Source of the DNA: Fontisphaera persica
GTDB taxonomy: Bacteria > Verrucomicrobiota > Verrucomicrobiia > Limisphaerales > Fontisphaeraceae
Assembly: GCF_024832785.1 (NCBI RefSeq)
Contig: NZ_CP116615.1
Location: 3,472,001 to 3,536,000, forward strand
Length of the DNA stretch: 64,000 nt
Direction: 5' to 3'
Numbering within the stretch: position 1 is the stretch's first letter; each line of letters begins with the position of its first letter. The translations under genes and the position numbers were made by a program. Below, in pieces: positions 25,591 to 34,542 of this stretch. The notes under the pieces are model-generated. The model had not been told where the DNA came from. It searched no databases and saw only the letters and a list, made by a program, of their open reading frames with translations.

Positions 25591-27564
25591 TTAATGTCCC
25601 CCGCTGGTTTTGAGGCCGTGGAGGGATTCCGCCTGGCTGAGGCGGCTCCAGAAGAAGCCGTAAAGGGCTATGGCAATGAAGCAGGCCATGGGCACGATGA
25701 AGCCGCGGGACATGTTGGTCTGGTCCGCCACGTAACCCATGAGCTTGGGCAAAATCGCCCCGCCCATGATGGCCATGACAATGTAGGCCGAGGCTTTCTT
25801 GGCGCGCACCCCCAGGCCAAAAATCCCCAGCGCAAAAATGGTGGGGAACATGATGGACATGAAGAAGTAGCTCAGGAACACGCAGACCACCGACAGCCAG
25901 CCCAGTTTGAAAAATACCAGCAGGCAGACCAGCACGTTCATCAACCCGTAAAAGCCCAACATGCGGTGCGCGCTGAAACGCTTCAGCAGCCACGCCCCCG
26001 TGAAGCGGCCCACCAGGAAGCAGAAGAATCCGAACGAGGCCAGGTTGGAGGCGCCGGCGTCGCTAATGCAATACCGGCCGGGCGTGTAATGAATCAGACC
26101 GGCAAAACCATCCGTCAGCAACAGGCGGTTCAACAGGGGGGTGTTGCGTTCCTTTTCCGGCAACGCCAGGATTTCCTTGGCGGCGGCGCTGAGCGTAACG
26201 TTGGCGAAGATTTGCGGGTTGTAAATATTGGTGCCACGCACGATGCTTTTCAAATCCTGCACCAGCGGCACGCTCAGCAGCTTGGGATTGGTCTTGCCGG
26301 GCACATATTCCTCCAGCGCCGCCCGGGTGTCCGAGGATAATTTCTCCGCCACCAGCGCCGCCACCGGGTCGCTTTTCGCTTTCAAACGCGCCGCCAGCGC
26401 CGGCAAATCCTTCAAGTCATCCCGCGTGAAGGAGGTGTTGATTTCAATCCACTTTTTCGTGTTTTTGCCGTGCCAGGAGGCCGGCAAATCAGGCACCTCG
26501 GAGGTCACGTAATTGATGAGAAAACTGAAGATGCCCGCCTGCGCCGCCACATACAGAAACTGCGCCGCCACCGCGCCGGAAAAGTGGGGGTGCGACCAGA
26601 TGCTGTGGTGCGAGAGTTTTTTGGTCAGCGGCGCCATGACCACCGCCGCCACCACAAACAGCAGCACTCCCAGCCAGAAAAGCACCACCGTCAGCGCATG
26701 GTCCGCATTGATGGTGAAGGCCGAGGGATGCGGCAGGGCGGAGGCAATGCCTTTCAAGGCCTCGCCCACCCCCGTGGCGCTGAGAATCAGCCAGGCAATC
26801 ATCCCAAATACCAGCAGCAAAATGGCCACATTGACCAGCAACAACCCGTACACCAGGCCGCGGGACGCCGGTTTCACGGCTGCCGCGCCGCTGTTGTTCT
26901 TGTCATCCAGGTGGTAGTCGTCCTCCGTGTTGATGTCCGGCATGGGGGCAAAAAAGAAAATAACCGCCAGGATAATCACCACCACGGCCACGCCGGCGTA
27001 AGGAATCCAGAGCGTTTCCGCCCCCGTGCTGCGGCCGGTTTCATCGGTGCCATAAAAAAACAACCCGCCGGCTATGGGTCCCAGAATCCAGCCCACCCCG
27101 TTGCAGGATTGCGCCAGGTTGATGCGCGTGGCGGCGTAACGTTTGTCACCCAGCACGGTGGTGTAGGGATTGGCCACCGTTTCCAAAAAGGTCAGCCCGG
27201 CGGCAATGGTGCACACGCCCAGCAGAAAAGCCCAGAACTTGGCAATATGCGTGGCGGGAATGAACCACAGCCCGCCCACGGCTACCATCAACAAGCCCGC
27301 AATGATGCCCCCCTTGTACCCCAGCCGGATGGCCAGCCAGCCCGCCGGCAGCGCCATGATGAAATAACCCAGATAATGCGCAAACTGCACCCAGGCCGAC
27401 TGGCTCAGCGTGAGCTTCAGTTCGTTCTGGAAGTGCTTGTCCATCACGTCAATCATCCCGTTGCAGAACCCCCACAGGAGGAACAACGAGCTGACCAGCG
27501 CGAAGGTAAAGGCAACGTTTTTGCCGTCGGCGGTGACAAACAGGCTCTTTTTCTCAGTATTCAT
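25591..27564 (-). CDS. FucP-like MFS sugar transporter with large loop insertion
   Basis: From MNTEKKSLFVTADGK the protein has 657 residues, versus about 420-440 for FucP-type transporters. The family core is clear: FLLWGFCNGMIDVMDKHFQNELKLTLSQSAWVQFAHYLGYFIMALPAG, ETVANPYTTVLG and RINLAQSCNGVGWILGPIAGG. About 150 extra residues (roughly 352-500) lie between NYVTSEVPD and ASNLASFGFF; they are hydrophilic and helical. A second shorter insertion sits in the central loop (TEDDYHLDDKNNSG). The C-terminal helices (FGFFCFLVGRFTGAW, MGGAILPKLMGYVAD) are intact. It probably takes up a hexose or deoxyhexose with protons. A structured leader region lies upstream. Confidence 0.85.
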   Translation of the reverse strand: MNTEKKSLFVTADGKNVAFTFALVSSLFLLWGFCNGMIDVMDKHFQNELKLTLSQSAWVQFAHYLGYFIMALPAGWLAIRLGYKGGIIAGLLMVAVGGLWFIPATHIAKFWAFLLGVCTIAAGLTFLETVANPYTTVLGDKRYAATRINLAQSCNGVGWILGPIAGGLFFYGTDETGRSTGAETLWIPYAGVAVVVIILAVIFFFAPMPDINTEDDYHLDDKNNSGAAAVKPASRGLVYGLLLVNVAILLLVFGMIAWLILSATGVGEALKGIASALPHPSAFTINADHALTVVLFWLGVLLFVVAAVVMAPLTKKLSHHSIWSHPHFSGAVAAQFLYVAAQAGIFSFLINYVTSEVPDLPASWHGKNTKKWIEINTSFTRDDLKDLPALAARLKAKSDPVAALVAEKLSSDTRAALEEYVPGKTNPKLLSVPLVQDLKSIVRGTNIYNPQIFANVTLSAAAKEILALPEKERNTPLLNRLLLTDGFAGLIHYTPGRYCISDAGASNLASFGFFCFLVGRFTGAWLLKRFSAHRMLGFYGLMNVLVCLLVFFKLGWLSVVCVFLSYFFMSIMFPTIFALGIFGLGVRAKKASAYIVMAIMGGAILPKLMGYVADQTNMSRGFIVPMACFIAIALYGFFWSRLSQAESLHGLKTSGGH

Positions 27565-27799
27565 GCAAGTGACCTCGGGCAGGCGGGCAATGAAAACTGC
27601 CGCGCCTGCGAATGAATTGTGCTGCGTTAGTGACGCTTTGGTAACCAAAGCCGGACGGCCCGTCAAGCGCAGCCTCAGCACAAGGGGGTATCAGGATGTG
27701 CAAAATACGCCGAAAAAGCGTGCAGGAGAGGTTGATATGGCGCGTGATGCTTCAGGCTACTCACCTGCCAACATCGGGAATGGCCCGCCGTTTCAGGGC

Positions 27800-27840
27800 A
27801 AAAAAAAAACTGGCGGCCCGGTGTCCGGCCGGGCCGCCAG
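27800..27840 (-). terminator. Rho-independent terminator, minus strand
   Basis: A perfect 12-bp GC-rich stem (CTGGCGGCCCGG at 27810-27821 with CCGGGCCGCCAG at 27829-27840) and 7-nt loop are followed, in the minus-strand direction, by ten consecutive T residues (plus-strand A run 27800-27809). It would end transcripts entering from aspS or from the structured region 27841-28178. It lies 236 bp upstream of the FucP-like start, so it could also work as an attenuator. Confidence 0.85.
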
Positions 27841-28178
27841 ACAACTACTCACCCAAAGAAGAAGGCGCCAGGTGGTGTGACCCAACGCAGGGGGATGAAT
27901 ATGGAGTGCGTTTTGCCGTCACCGTGATAGCGACGGCGGTTGGCGGCAACTGTGTGAGTCCAGTAACCATAAACCAAGTTACCGCTTGGTAAGTAGCATA
28001 TACCATGCCGTGGGATAAGGTGGGTTAAACCATGGCTTCCGCCATGCGCTTATTTGGCTTTAACCCCGCAAAATCAAAGGGTTTTAGGATTTATAAAAAG
28101 CAATGGGGCCTATTGCCGTGCGCGTCCCGCACGCAAAACTGGTACGGATTTGACCAGTAGCTGGTAAGTTTTATCCCG
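27841..28178 (-). ncRNA. Candidate structured RNA or leader upstream of the FucP-like gene
   Basis: There is no ORF here, but several hairpins lie in line on the minus strand. One is a two-part stem GGGTTAAA/TTTAACCC (28022-28029 with 28059-28066) enclosing CATGGC-GGAA-GCCATG (28031-28046), where GGAA is a GNRA tetraloop only on the minus strand. Others are ACCAAG/CTTGGT (27973-27990), GCCGTC/GACGGC (27915-27937) and CGTGCG/CGCACG (28117-28133). The series ends in the strong terminator at 27800-27840. I cannot match it to a known RNA family. It may be a free small RNA, an aspS 3' region, or a regulatory leader of the transporter. Confidence 0.4.
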
Positions 28179-30020
28179 TCAGGCGCCACCGGCCGCCGGG
28201 GGCGGTTTGGGGGCCTGTGCCCCGTGGCCGCGTCCCAACTTGACCTCCAGATGCAGTTCGCGCAACTGGCGCGGCTCGGCGGCGCTGGGGGAGTTGGTCA
28301 TCAAGCATGTCCCTTTGGCGGTCTTGGGGAAGGCAATGACATCCCGAATGCTGGAAGTGCCGCAGAGGATGGCAATCAACCGGTCAAACCCAAGCGCAAT
28401 CCCCCCATGCGGCGGCGCTCCGTAACGGAAGGCCTCCAGCATGTACCCAAACCGGGCTTGGGCAATGTCGGGCGGGATTTGCAGAATGTCCTCAAAAATC
28501 GTTTTTTGCACATCCGGCTGGTGGATACGGATGCTGCCGCCGCCCAGTTCCACGCCATTGACCACCACATCGTAATGCTGGCCGCGGACTTGTTTGGGGT
28601 CGGTTTTCAATAATGGAATATCTTCCGCCACCGGCGCGGTGAACGGATGATGGCTGGAGTACCACCGGTTTTGCTCCTTGTCGAAGCTCAACAACGGGAA
28701 ATCCACCACCCAGAGGAAGTCAAAGCGGTCTGCCGGAATGCTGAGCCGCCCCATTTGTTTGAGCAATTCAGCGGCGTACAACCGTAATTTGCCCAAAATT
28801 TCACAAGAGGCCAGCCACGGACCGGCGGCAAAGAGAATCAGGTCGCCTTCCTCGATGCCCAAACGTGCCTGAAGCGCCTCCTTCTCGGCCGGCGTGAAAA
28901 ACTTGACGATGGGCGATTTCCACTCGCCGCCTTCGACTTTAATAAATGCCAGGCCCTTGGCGCCCATGCTTTTGGCCAGCTCGGTAAAAGCATCCATCTG
29001 CCCCTGGGTGGCACAGGCCAAACCCTTGGCGTTGAGGGCTTTAACCACCCCCCCATCCGCCACGGCCTGGCTGAAAACTTTGAAACTGCTGCCACGGAAG
29101 ACATCGGTTAAATCCGCCAATTCCAACGCAAAGCGGGTATCCGGTTTGTCAATGCCCCAGCGGTTCAACGCCTCCACAAAGGGGATGCGCGGGAAGGGGG
29201 TGGGTATGTCCATGCCCAGCGCCACCTTCCAAATCCGCTTCAATAGCCCCTCAATCAGCCGGTAAATGTCCTCGCGCTCGATGAAAGACATCTCCAAATC
29301 TATCTGGGTGAACTCCGGCTGGCGGTCTGCCCGTAAATCTTCGTCGCGGAAGCACTTGGCCAGTTGGAAATAGCGCTCAATGCCGGCCACCATCAGGATT
29401 TGTTTGAACTGCTGCGGCGACTGCGGCAGGGCGTAGAACTGGCCGGGGTTGGTGCGGCTGGGCACCAGAAATTCGCGGGCGCCCTCCGGGGTGCTTTTGA
29501 ACAGCATGGGCGTTTCAATTTCCAAAAAGCCCTGCTCGTCAAAATATTGCCGCGTGGCGGTGGCCACTTGATGGCGCAGGCGCAAATTGCGCAGCATCTC
29601 CGGCCGCCGCAAATCCAGATAGCGGTATTTCAACCGCAATTCCTCATTTACCTTGGAGGCCGCCTCCGGGTCATCCACCGGGAATGGCAGCACCTCGGCA
29701 TGATTCAGCACCGCCAGCTCCCGCGCCATGACCTCCACCTCGCCGGTGGCGATTTTCGGGTTGGCTGTGCCTTCGGGGCGCACGCGCACGGTGCCGGTGA
29801 CCTGCACCACCGATTCCGGCCGCAACGTGGCCGCCTGCTCGAAGACCGCAGGGGAAAGGTCCGAGGGGTCAAAAACCACCTGCGTGCGGCCCTCGCGGTC
29901 GCGGATGTCGAGAAAAATAACACCACCGAGGTCCCGGCGCGAGTGCACCCAGCCCGTCAAGGTGACCGTCAGCCCGGCGTGTTCCCGCCGCAGCTCATTG
30001 CAATGATGCGTCCGTTTCAT
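28179..30020 (-). CDS. aspS: Aspartyl-tRNA synthetase
   Basis: From MKRTHHCNELRREHAGLTVTLTGWVHSRRDLGGVIFLDIRDREG the protein is 613 residues, the usual bacterial-type AspRS. It has the OB-fold anticodon-binding domain, the class II core (motif 1 near FLEIETPMLFKSTPEGAREFLVPS; motif 2 FRDEDLRADRQPEFTQIDLEMSF; motif 3 GIALGFDRLIAILCG) and the bacterial GAD insertion (VKALNAKGLACATQGQMDAF). It charges tRNA-Asp. A transposable element is inserted about 95 bp upstream of the start codon, which may have changed its promoter. The upstream in-frame extension to 30179 runs into that element and is not native. Confidence 0.96.
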   Translation of the reverse strand: MKRTHHCNELRREHAGLTVTLTGWVHSRRDLGGVIFLDIRDREGRTQVVFDPSDLSPAVFEQAATLRPESVVQVTGTVRVRPEGTANPKIATGEVEVMARELAVLNHAEVLPFPVDDPEAASKVNEELRLKYRYLDLRRPEMLRNLRLRHQVATATRQYFDEQGFLEIETPMLFKSTPEGAREFLVPSRTNPGQFYALPQSPQQFKQILMVAGIERYFQLAKCFRDEDLRADRQPEFTQIDLEMSFIEREDIYRLIEGLLKRIWKVALGMDIPTPFPRIPFVEALNRWGIDKPDTRFALELADLTDVFRGSSFKVFSQAVADGGVVKALNAKGLACATQGQMDAFTELAKSMGAKGLAFIKVEGGEWKSPIVKFFTPAEKEALQARLGIEEGDLILFAAGPWLASCEILGKLRLYAAELLKQMGRLSIPADRFDFLWVVDFPLLSFDKEQNRWYSSHHPFTAPVAEDIPLLKTDPKQVRGQHYDVVVNGVELGGGSIRIHQPDVQKTIFEDILQIPPDIAQARFGYMLEAFRYGAPPHGGIALGFDRLIAILCGTSSIRDVIAFPKTAKGTCLMTNSPSAAEPRQLRELHLEVKLGRGHGAQAPKPPPAAGGA

Positions 30021-30099
30021 GTCGCTAAGATTGCGCGGCGTTGCTGCGCAACATACAAAACGCCGGATGCTGGCTTGAATACGACCTTTTTTCAAAGAA

Positions 30100-30114
30100 A
30101 AAAATAGGGCCGGG
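30100..30114. repeat. Left target-site duplication of the IS481-like element
   Basis: AAAAATAGGGCCGGG (15 bp) is repeated exactly at 31304-31318, immediately outside both inverted-repeat ends. Confidence 0.85.
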
Positions 30115-31303
30115 TGGGAAAGACTGGGTGAGATCATGACCCCCGTGGTTAAGATCAACGTGTTGAGTGCACGCCGCAAGGATGAGCTGCTGCACCTCCT
30201 CCGGAGGAGGTGCAGCAGCGGCGCGCCCCATCTGCTATCCTCCCGGCGTGCACACCACCTACTTTGAATTGTACCGTATGCGCACCCACCGCCATTGGTT
30301 GCGACAAAAACTCGTCGCCTTCGCCAAAACCCACGGCATCAAAGCCGCCGTCCGCGAGTTCGGCTGTTCCCGCAACACCGTCCGTAAATGGCTCCGACGC
30401 CACGTGCCCGGCAAGCCCTCCTCCCTCCAAGAACACAGCCGCCGCCCACGACGCTCCCCCCGCCGTATCCCCTCCGGCCTCGAAGGCCAAATCGTCAAAC
30501 TCCGCCACCAAACCGGCTTCGGCGCCGAACGCCTCCAGCGCGAATCCGCCCTCCCTGCAGCCACAACGCCATCGCCCGCGTCCTCCGCCAACACCATCTC
30601 CTCCGCCCACGCAAAAGAAACCCGCCACCAAAAACTCCTCCGCGCCCTCAAACGGAACTGGCCACTCTTCTCCCAACTCTCCGCCGATACCAAGTATTTA
30701 CAGGACATTCCCCATTACTGGCCCCAAATGAACCGCCTCCACCTCCCCGCTTCCAATACACCGTCCGCGAACCAGTCTCCGGCGCCTGCTTCACCGGCTA
30801 CGCCGACGAACTCTCCAAATCCTACGCCACCCTCCTGGCCACACAACTCTCCGCCCACCTCGCCGCCCACGGCGTCAACCTCACCACCCTGGTCTGGCAA
30901 ACCGACAACGGCAGTGAATTCCAAGTCAACCAACACCACCAAGGCCTCCCCGCCACCGTCCGCGCCCTCGGCTCCGACCACCGCTTCATCCCTCCCAAAC
31001 GCTACACCTGGCAAAGCGACGTCGAAACCGTCCACCGCCTGGTCGAAGACGAATTCTTCGACCGCGAAACCTTCTCCAGCCCCCAAGACTTTTGGGCCAA
31101 AATCACCACCTACTGGCTGTACTTCAACCTCGTCCGCCCCAACCGCGGCAAAGAATGGCAAAGCCCACTCCAAATCCTCAACGCCAAGGCCCCAGCCCTC
31201 GCCGGGGCCCTAATCCACTGGCTCCCCTCAACCTCTCCCAACCCCACCATCCCGACTTGCCTCCACCCCTCCACCGGGGTCATGATCTCACCCAGCTTTC
31301 CCT
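30115..31303 (+). mobile_element. IS481-like insertion sequence, 1.19 kb
   Basis: The element is bounded by near-perfect inverted repeats of about 33 bp. The left end (30115-30148) and the reverse complement of the right end (31270-31303) share GGGAAAG-CTGGGTGAGATCATGACCCC and GTGG, apart from single-base indels. A 15-bp direct repeat flanks both ends, within the 4-15 bp range known for IS481. The single transposase gene inside is frameshifted. A 32-bp perfect palindrome lies near the left end. It sits upstream of aspS and probably landed recently, since both target copies are identical. Confidence 0.88.
30187..30218. promoter_or_regulatory. Perfect 32-bp palindrome inside the IS left end
   Basis: The sequence from CTGCTGCACCTCCTCC to its exact reverse complement has no loop mismatch. 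It contains GGAGGAGG, a strong Shine-Dalgarno-like core, so a transcript reading in from outside would hide this site in a stem. Several IS elements use such stems to prevent transposase expression by read-through. The transposase-like frame starts about 60 bp further on. Confidence 0.55.
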
Positions 31304-31305
31304 AA
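30278..31305 (+). pseudogene. IS481-type transposase, frameshifted
   Basis: The reading frame changes three times. Frame A holds the HTH part (MRTHRHWLRQKLVAFAKTHGIKAAVREFGCSRNTVRKW...GFGAERLQRE). After about 30551-30556 frame B continues (CSHNAIARVLRQHHLLRPRKR). After about 30611-30620 frame A returns (LLRALKRNWPLFSQLSADTKYLQDIPHYWPQM). After 30745-30748 frame B holds the rve/DDE part (FQYTVREPVSGACFTGYADELSKSY, LVWQTDNGSEF, SDVETVHRLVEDEFF, YWLYFNLVRPNRGKEW). All breaks fall in short C or A runs. Unless these are sequencing errors, the enzyme is dead and the copy can only move in trans. Confidence 0.85.
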
Positions 31306-31318
31306 AAATAGGGCCGGG
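31304..31318. repeat. Right target-site duplication of the IS481-like element
   Basis: AAAAATAGGGCCGGG, identical to 30100-30114. Removing the element and one copy restores the uninterrupted spacer between aspS and the gene at 31364. Confidence 0.85.
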
Positions 31319-31363
31319 GAATCGCGCTTGCCTCACCGGCTGGCGGCCTTGCATCCTTGGCGC

Positions 31364-32050
31364 ATGATTGCCGGCGCAAACGCCCTTCCCGAAACGGTGG
31401 TGCGACAAATCCCGCCACCGCCGCAGCTCCAGCCGCCCGAGGACGCCTGGGCGGCGGCGGACATCATCCAGATTGCCGCCTTCCGGCCGGAGAGCAGCGA
31501 CCATCGGCCTGCGACCACCCTGCGCCTGCTGCATGATGGCGAGCATTTGTATGGGCGCTTCACCGTGCAGGATTATTACGTGCGCAGCCGGCACACCCAG
31601 TTTGGGGACCCGGTGTACCGCGACAGTTGCGTGGAAATCTTCCTGCAACCCCGCCCGGACCGCGGTTACTTCAATTTTGAATTCAACGCCGGTGGCACGA
31701 TGATGTGTTGTTACATCACCAACCCCGAGCGGGTGGGCGCCACTTTCAAAGAATACCGCAAATGGCGGCCCGAGGATGCGCGCGGCCTGCAAATCCATGC
31801 CTCGCTGCCGCCCGTGGTGGAGCCGGAGCAGGTGGGTCCGCTGACCTGGTGGCTGACGTTTGCCCTGCCGGTGCGGTTATTGGAGCCTTTTGTGGGGCCG
31901 CTCGGGCCGCTGGCCGGCCAGTGCTGGCGCATGAATGCCTACAAATGCGGCAACGAAACCTCCCATCCGCACTGGGCCGCCTGGGCGCCGGTGGACGCGC
32001 TGAACTTCCATTTGCCCCGCTGCTTTGGGAAAATGCACTGGGGTGGATAA
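31364..32050 (+). CDS. CBM9-like domain protein
   Basis: From MIAGANALPETVVRQ the protein has 228 residues without a signal peptide. It resembles the carbohydrate-binding family 9-like fold seen in many uncharacterised proteins: TTLRLLHDGEHLYGRFTVQDYYVRSRHTQFGDPVYRDSCVEIFLQP, GYFNFEFNAGGTMMCCYI, then LTWWLTFALPVRLLEPF and RMNAYKCGNETSHPHWAAWAP. The alternating strands and the DSCVEIFL segment (ligand-binding edge in the family) support this. It lies alone between the IS and convergent mnmE. What it binds is unknown. The GGTG-rich upstream stretch gives no strong ribosome site. Confidence 0.7.
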   Translation: MIAGANALPETVVRQIPPPPQLQPPEDAWAAADIIQIAAFRPESSDHRPATTLRLLHDGEHLYGRFTVQDYYVRSRHTQFGDPVYRDSCVEIFLQPRPDRGYFNFEFNAGGTMMCCYITNPERVGATFKEYRKWRPEDARGLQIHASLPPVVEPEQVGPLTWWLTFALPVRLLEPFVGPLGPLAGQCWRMNAYKCGNETSHPHWAAWAPVDALNFHLPRCFGKMHWGG

Positions 32051-32155
32051 AAACTTGTCCCGGACCTCAGAGCGGGGGGATGAGCAAGGCCTACACGCTG
32101 GCCCAAAAGTCACCGAGGGCGAGCCGGCGGAAAGCCAAGGAGGGAGCTTCGCCTT

Positions 32156-33528
32156 TTATTTGCCGATGCAAAACTGGCTGAAGATGGCATCCAGCAGGTC
32201 TTCGGTGGCGGTTTGGCCGGTGATTTCGCCCACCGTGTTGACGGCGATGCGCAAGTCAAGGGCCACACATTCGAGCGAGGCATCCGCCTGCAGGGCCTGC
32301 TGGGCGTTGGCGGTGGCCTCCAGGGCCCGGCGCAAGGCATCCTGATGGCGTGCGTTAATCATGACTTCCAGCATTTCGGCCTGTACCTCTCCGCCCCACA
32401 CCAGATTCTTGATGGCCTCTTTCAGCGCTTCGACGCCGGTCCCCGTCAGGCAACACACGGCCACGACGGGCGCAGGAAAATCGGCCGGCAGCGACCATTG
32501 GGCCGGCAAATCGCTTTTGTTGCACACAATGACGCGCGGGCGGCCCGCCAGCTCCGTCAGATGCCGCTGGTCAAGTGGCGTGAGCGGCTCGGACACGTCC
32601 AGCACGTGCAACACCAGCTCCGCGCGGCGCAACGCCTCCTGGCTCCGGCGCACGCCTTCTGCTTCGATGGCATCGGCGGCCTCCCGCAGGCCGGCGGTGT
32701 CCACAAACACCACCGGCAGGCCGCGGATGTTGGCGGTTTCCTCGATGGTGTCCCGCGTGGTACCGGCCACGGGCGAGACAATGGCGCGGTCATGGCCAAG
32801 CAACAGATTCAGCAGCGAGGATTTGCCCACATTGGGACGGCCCACGATGGCGGCGCGAATGCCCTGCCGCAGCAGTCGGCCTTCGCGGGCGGTGCGCAGC
32901 AGCTCCTGCATGAATGCCGGGCCGCCTCGAGGCGCGCGCCCAGTTGCTCGCGGCTGTCGGGCGCAATGTCCTCCTCCGGAAAATCAAGGTGCGCTTCGAT
33001 GTGGGCCAGGGTGTGGAGCAAATCCTGCCGCAGTTGGCGGATGCGCTGGGCCAGTTTGCCGGCCAGTTGCTCCTGCGCCGCCGTCAGCGCCAGCTCGGTG
33101 CGGGCGTGGATGACGTCCGCCACCGCCTCGGCCTGGGTCAAGTCCAGCCGGCCATTAAGAAAGGCCCGGCGGGTGAACTCGCCCGGATGCGCCAGCCGGG
33201 CGCCGGCCGCCAGCAAAGTTTCCAGCGCCAGCCGGGCAGCGAGCAAACCGCCGTGGCAGGAGATTTCCACCACATCTTCGCCGGTGTAAGTCCGCGGGGC
33301 GCGCATGACCGCCAGGAGCACTTCGTCCACGCGCCGGCCTTCGCGCCGCAGCTCGCCATAGTGCAGCGTATGGGTGGGAGCTTCCAGGGGGCGCTGGGAG
33401 CTGCGGCCGCGAGGGACGAAGCATTGGTCCGCAATCGCCAGCGCTCGTGGCCCGGAAAGTCGCAGCACGGCCAGCCCCCCCTCGCCCAGAGGGGTGGAAA
33501 TGGCCGCGATGGTGTCGTCAAAAACCAT
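32156..33528 (-). pseudogene. mnmE: tRNA modification GTPase MnmE, split by one frameshift
   Basis: Two overlapping frames together encode a full-length MnmE of about 457 residues. The N-terminal half (33528 to about 32922) has DTIAAISTPLGEGGLAVLRLSGPRA, VVEISCHGG and HPGEFTRRAFLNGRLDLTQAEAVADVI. The C-terminal half (about 32920 to 32156) has GRPNVGKSSLLNLLLG (P-loop), GTTRDTIEE, DTAGLRE, CNKSDLP and the terminal FCIGK with the catalytic Cys. The N-terminal frame goes wrong after ARLEAAR; one missing G near 32916-32922 would rejoin both halves in phase. MnmE works with MnmG on wobble uridines of tRNAs and is very widely conserved, so a sequencing error is as plausible as true inactivation. 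All motifs are intact. Confidence 0.88.
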
Positions 33529-33608
33529 GGCAATTCGCCCGCTTCCCTTCCCCCGCCGGCGGGGCGGTGGGAAAGGAGCCGGACCTGCGCCGGAAAAAAC
33601 CGGGCTGA

Positions 33609-34400
33609 TTAGCGGCGGCTGGTGGCGTACCAGTCGCGCACGCGCACTTCAATCTCCTTTTCGCCGGCCAGCAATTCCTTGAAACGATTCAAATCCGTGC
33701 CCCGGCAATGGTAGGGATAGACCACGCGCGGACGAAAGGCCTTGACGGCATCGGCAGCCTGCTCGGGGGTCATGGTGTAGGGCAGATTCATGCACAGGAA
33801 AGCCACGTCAATGTTTTTCAAGGCCCGCATTTCCGGAATGTCCTCGGTATCGCCGCTGAGGTACAGGCGTTTGCCGCCCAGGGTGAGGACGTATCCGTTG
33901 CCCCGGCCCTTGGGATGAAATTTCTGCCGGTCTTCTGCGAGGTTATAAGCGGCCACCGCCTCCACCAACAACCCGCCCACCGTGGCCGACTGGCCGTTGG
34001 TGAGGGAGGTGACGCGCGAGCGCCAGGCCTCGGGCAGTTGCGCCGTGACCGCCGGGGGCGCCACGAACAAGGTTTTGTCATTCACCACCGCCTGCAGCGT
34101 GGAAAGCTGCAGGTGGTCCCCGTGGATATCAGTGAGCAGTACGAGGCTGGGCGCAGGCAAATTGGTGAACAAGGCCGCGCCGCCCACCGGGTCCACATAA
34201 ACGGTGTGCTCCTTCCAACGCAAGGCCAGCGTGGCATGTTGCAAGGGTTGAATGAGAACTTCGCCACCCTCGGCCGGCAGGCGGTCCGGCGGCGGCGGTG
34301 GCGCGGCGGTGGCGGGTGCGACCCACAAGGCCGCCATGAGAGCCAGGGTGAGACAGGCATTGCGCCCGTTGCCCAATGAGGTCAAGTTCCACGCTTTCAT
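33609..34400 (-). CDS. Exported MBL-fold metal-dependent hydrolase (UlaG-like)
   Basis: From MKAWNLTSLGNGRN this is a 263-residue protein with a signal peptide (CLTLALMAALWVAPATAA) and a metallo-beta-lactamase fold: ATLALRWKEHTVYVDPVGG, LVLLTDIHGDHLQLSTLQ (metal motif; Asp-x-His-Gly-Asp-His instead of HxHxDH), LYLSGDTEDIPEM (metal Asp) and VVYPYHCRGTD (His). It resembles UlaG-type proteins. The first metal His is replaced by Asp, common in this subgroup. It is divergent from the TIM-barrel gene at 34543. The substrate is unknown. Confidence 0.85.
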   Translation of the reverse strand: MKAWNLTSLGNGRNACLTLALMAALWVAPATAAPPPPPDRLPAEGGEVLIQPLQHATLALRWKEHTVYVDPVGGAALFTNLPAPSLVLLTDIHGDHLQLSTLQAVVNDKTLFVAPPAVTAQLPEAWRSRVTSLTNGQSATVGGLLVEAVAAYNLAEDRQKFHPKGRGNGYVLTLGGKRLYLSGDTEDIPEMRALKNIDVAFLCMNLPYTMTPEQAADAVKAFRPRVVYPYHCRGTDLNRFKELLAGEKEIEVRVRDWYATSRR

Positions 34401-34542
34401 ACACCCAAGACCATGCCTCATTTTTGGCATTATTCAATCTTTTCCCTCGCGGTGGCCGACAGGCGCCCACCCCCTGAGGGTGGTTCCTTTCCCCTTCAAA
34501 AACGTGCTGGAGAGTGGCCGATTTTGCGTTACACTGGGCGGC

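Noticed and set aside
27696-27992. 98-residue plus-strand ORF upstream of the transporter
   Set aside because: It crosses the terminator hairpin and has no recognisable domain or ribosome site.
30388-30540. Proline-rich ORF start in the IS
   Set aside because: The transposase N-terminus in this interval is encoded in the other frame; this stretch is a frame shadow.
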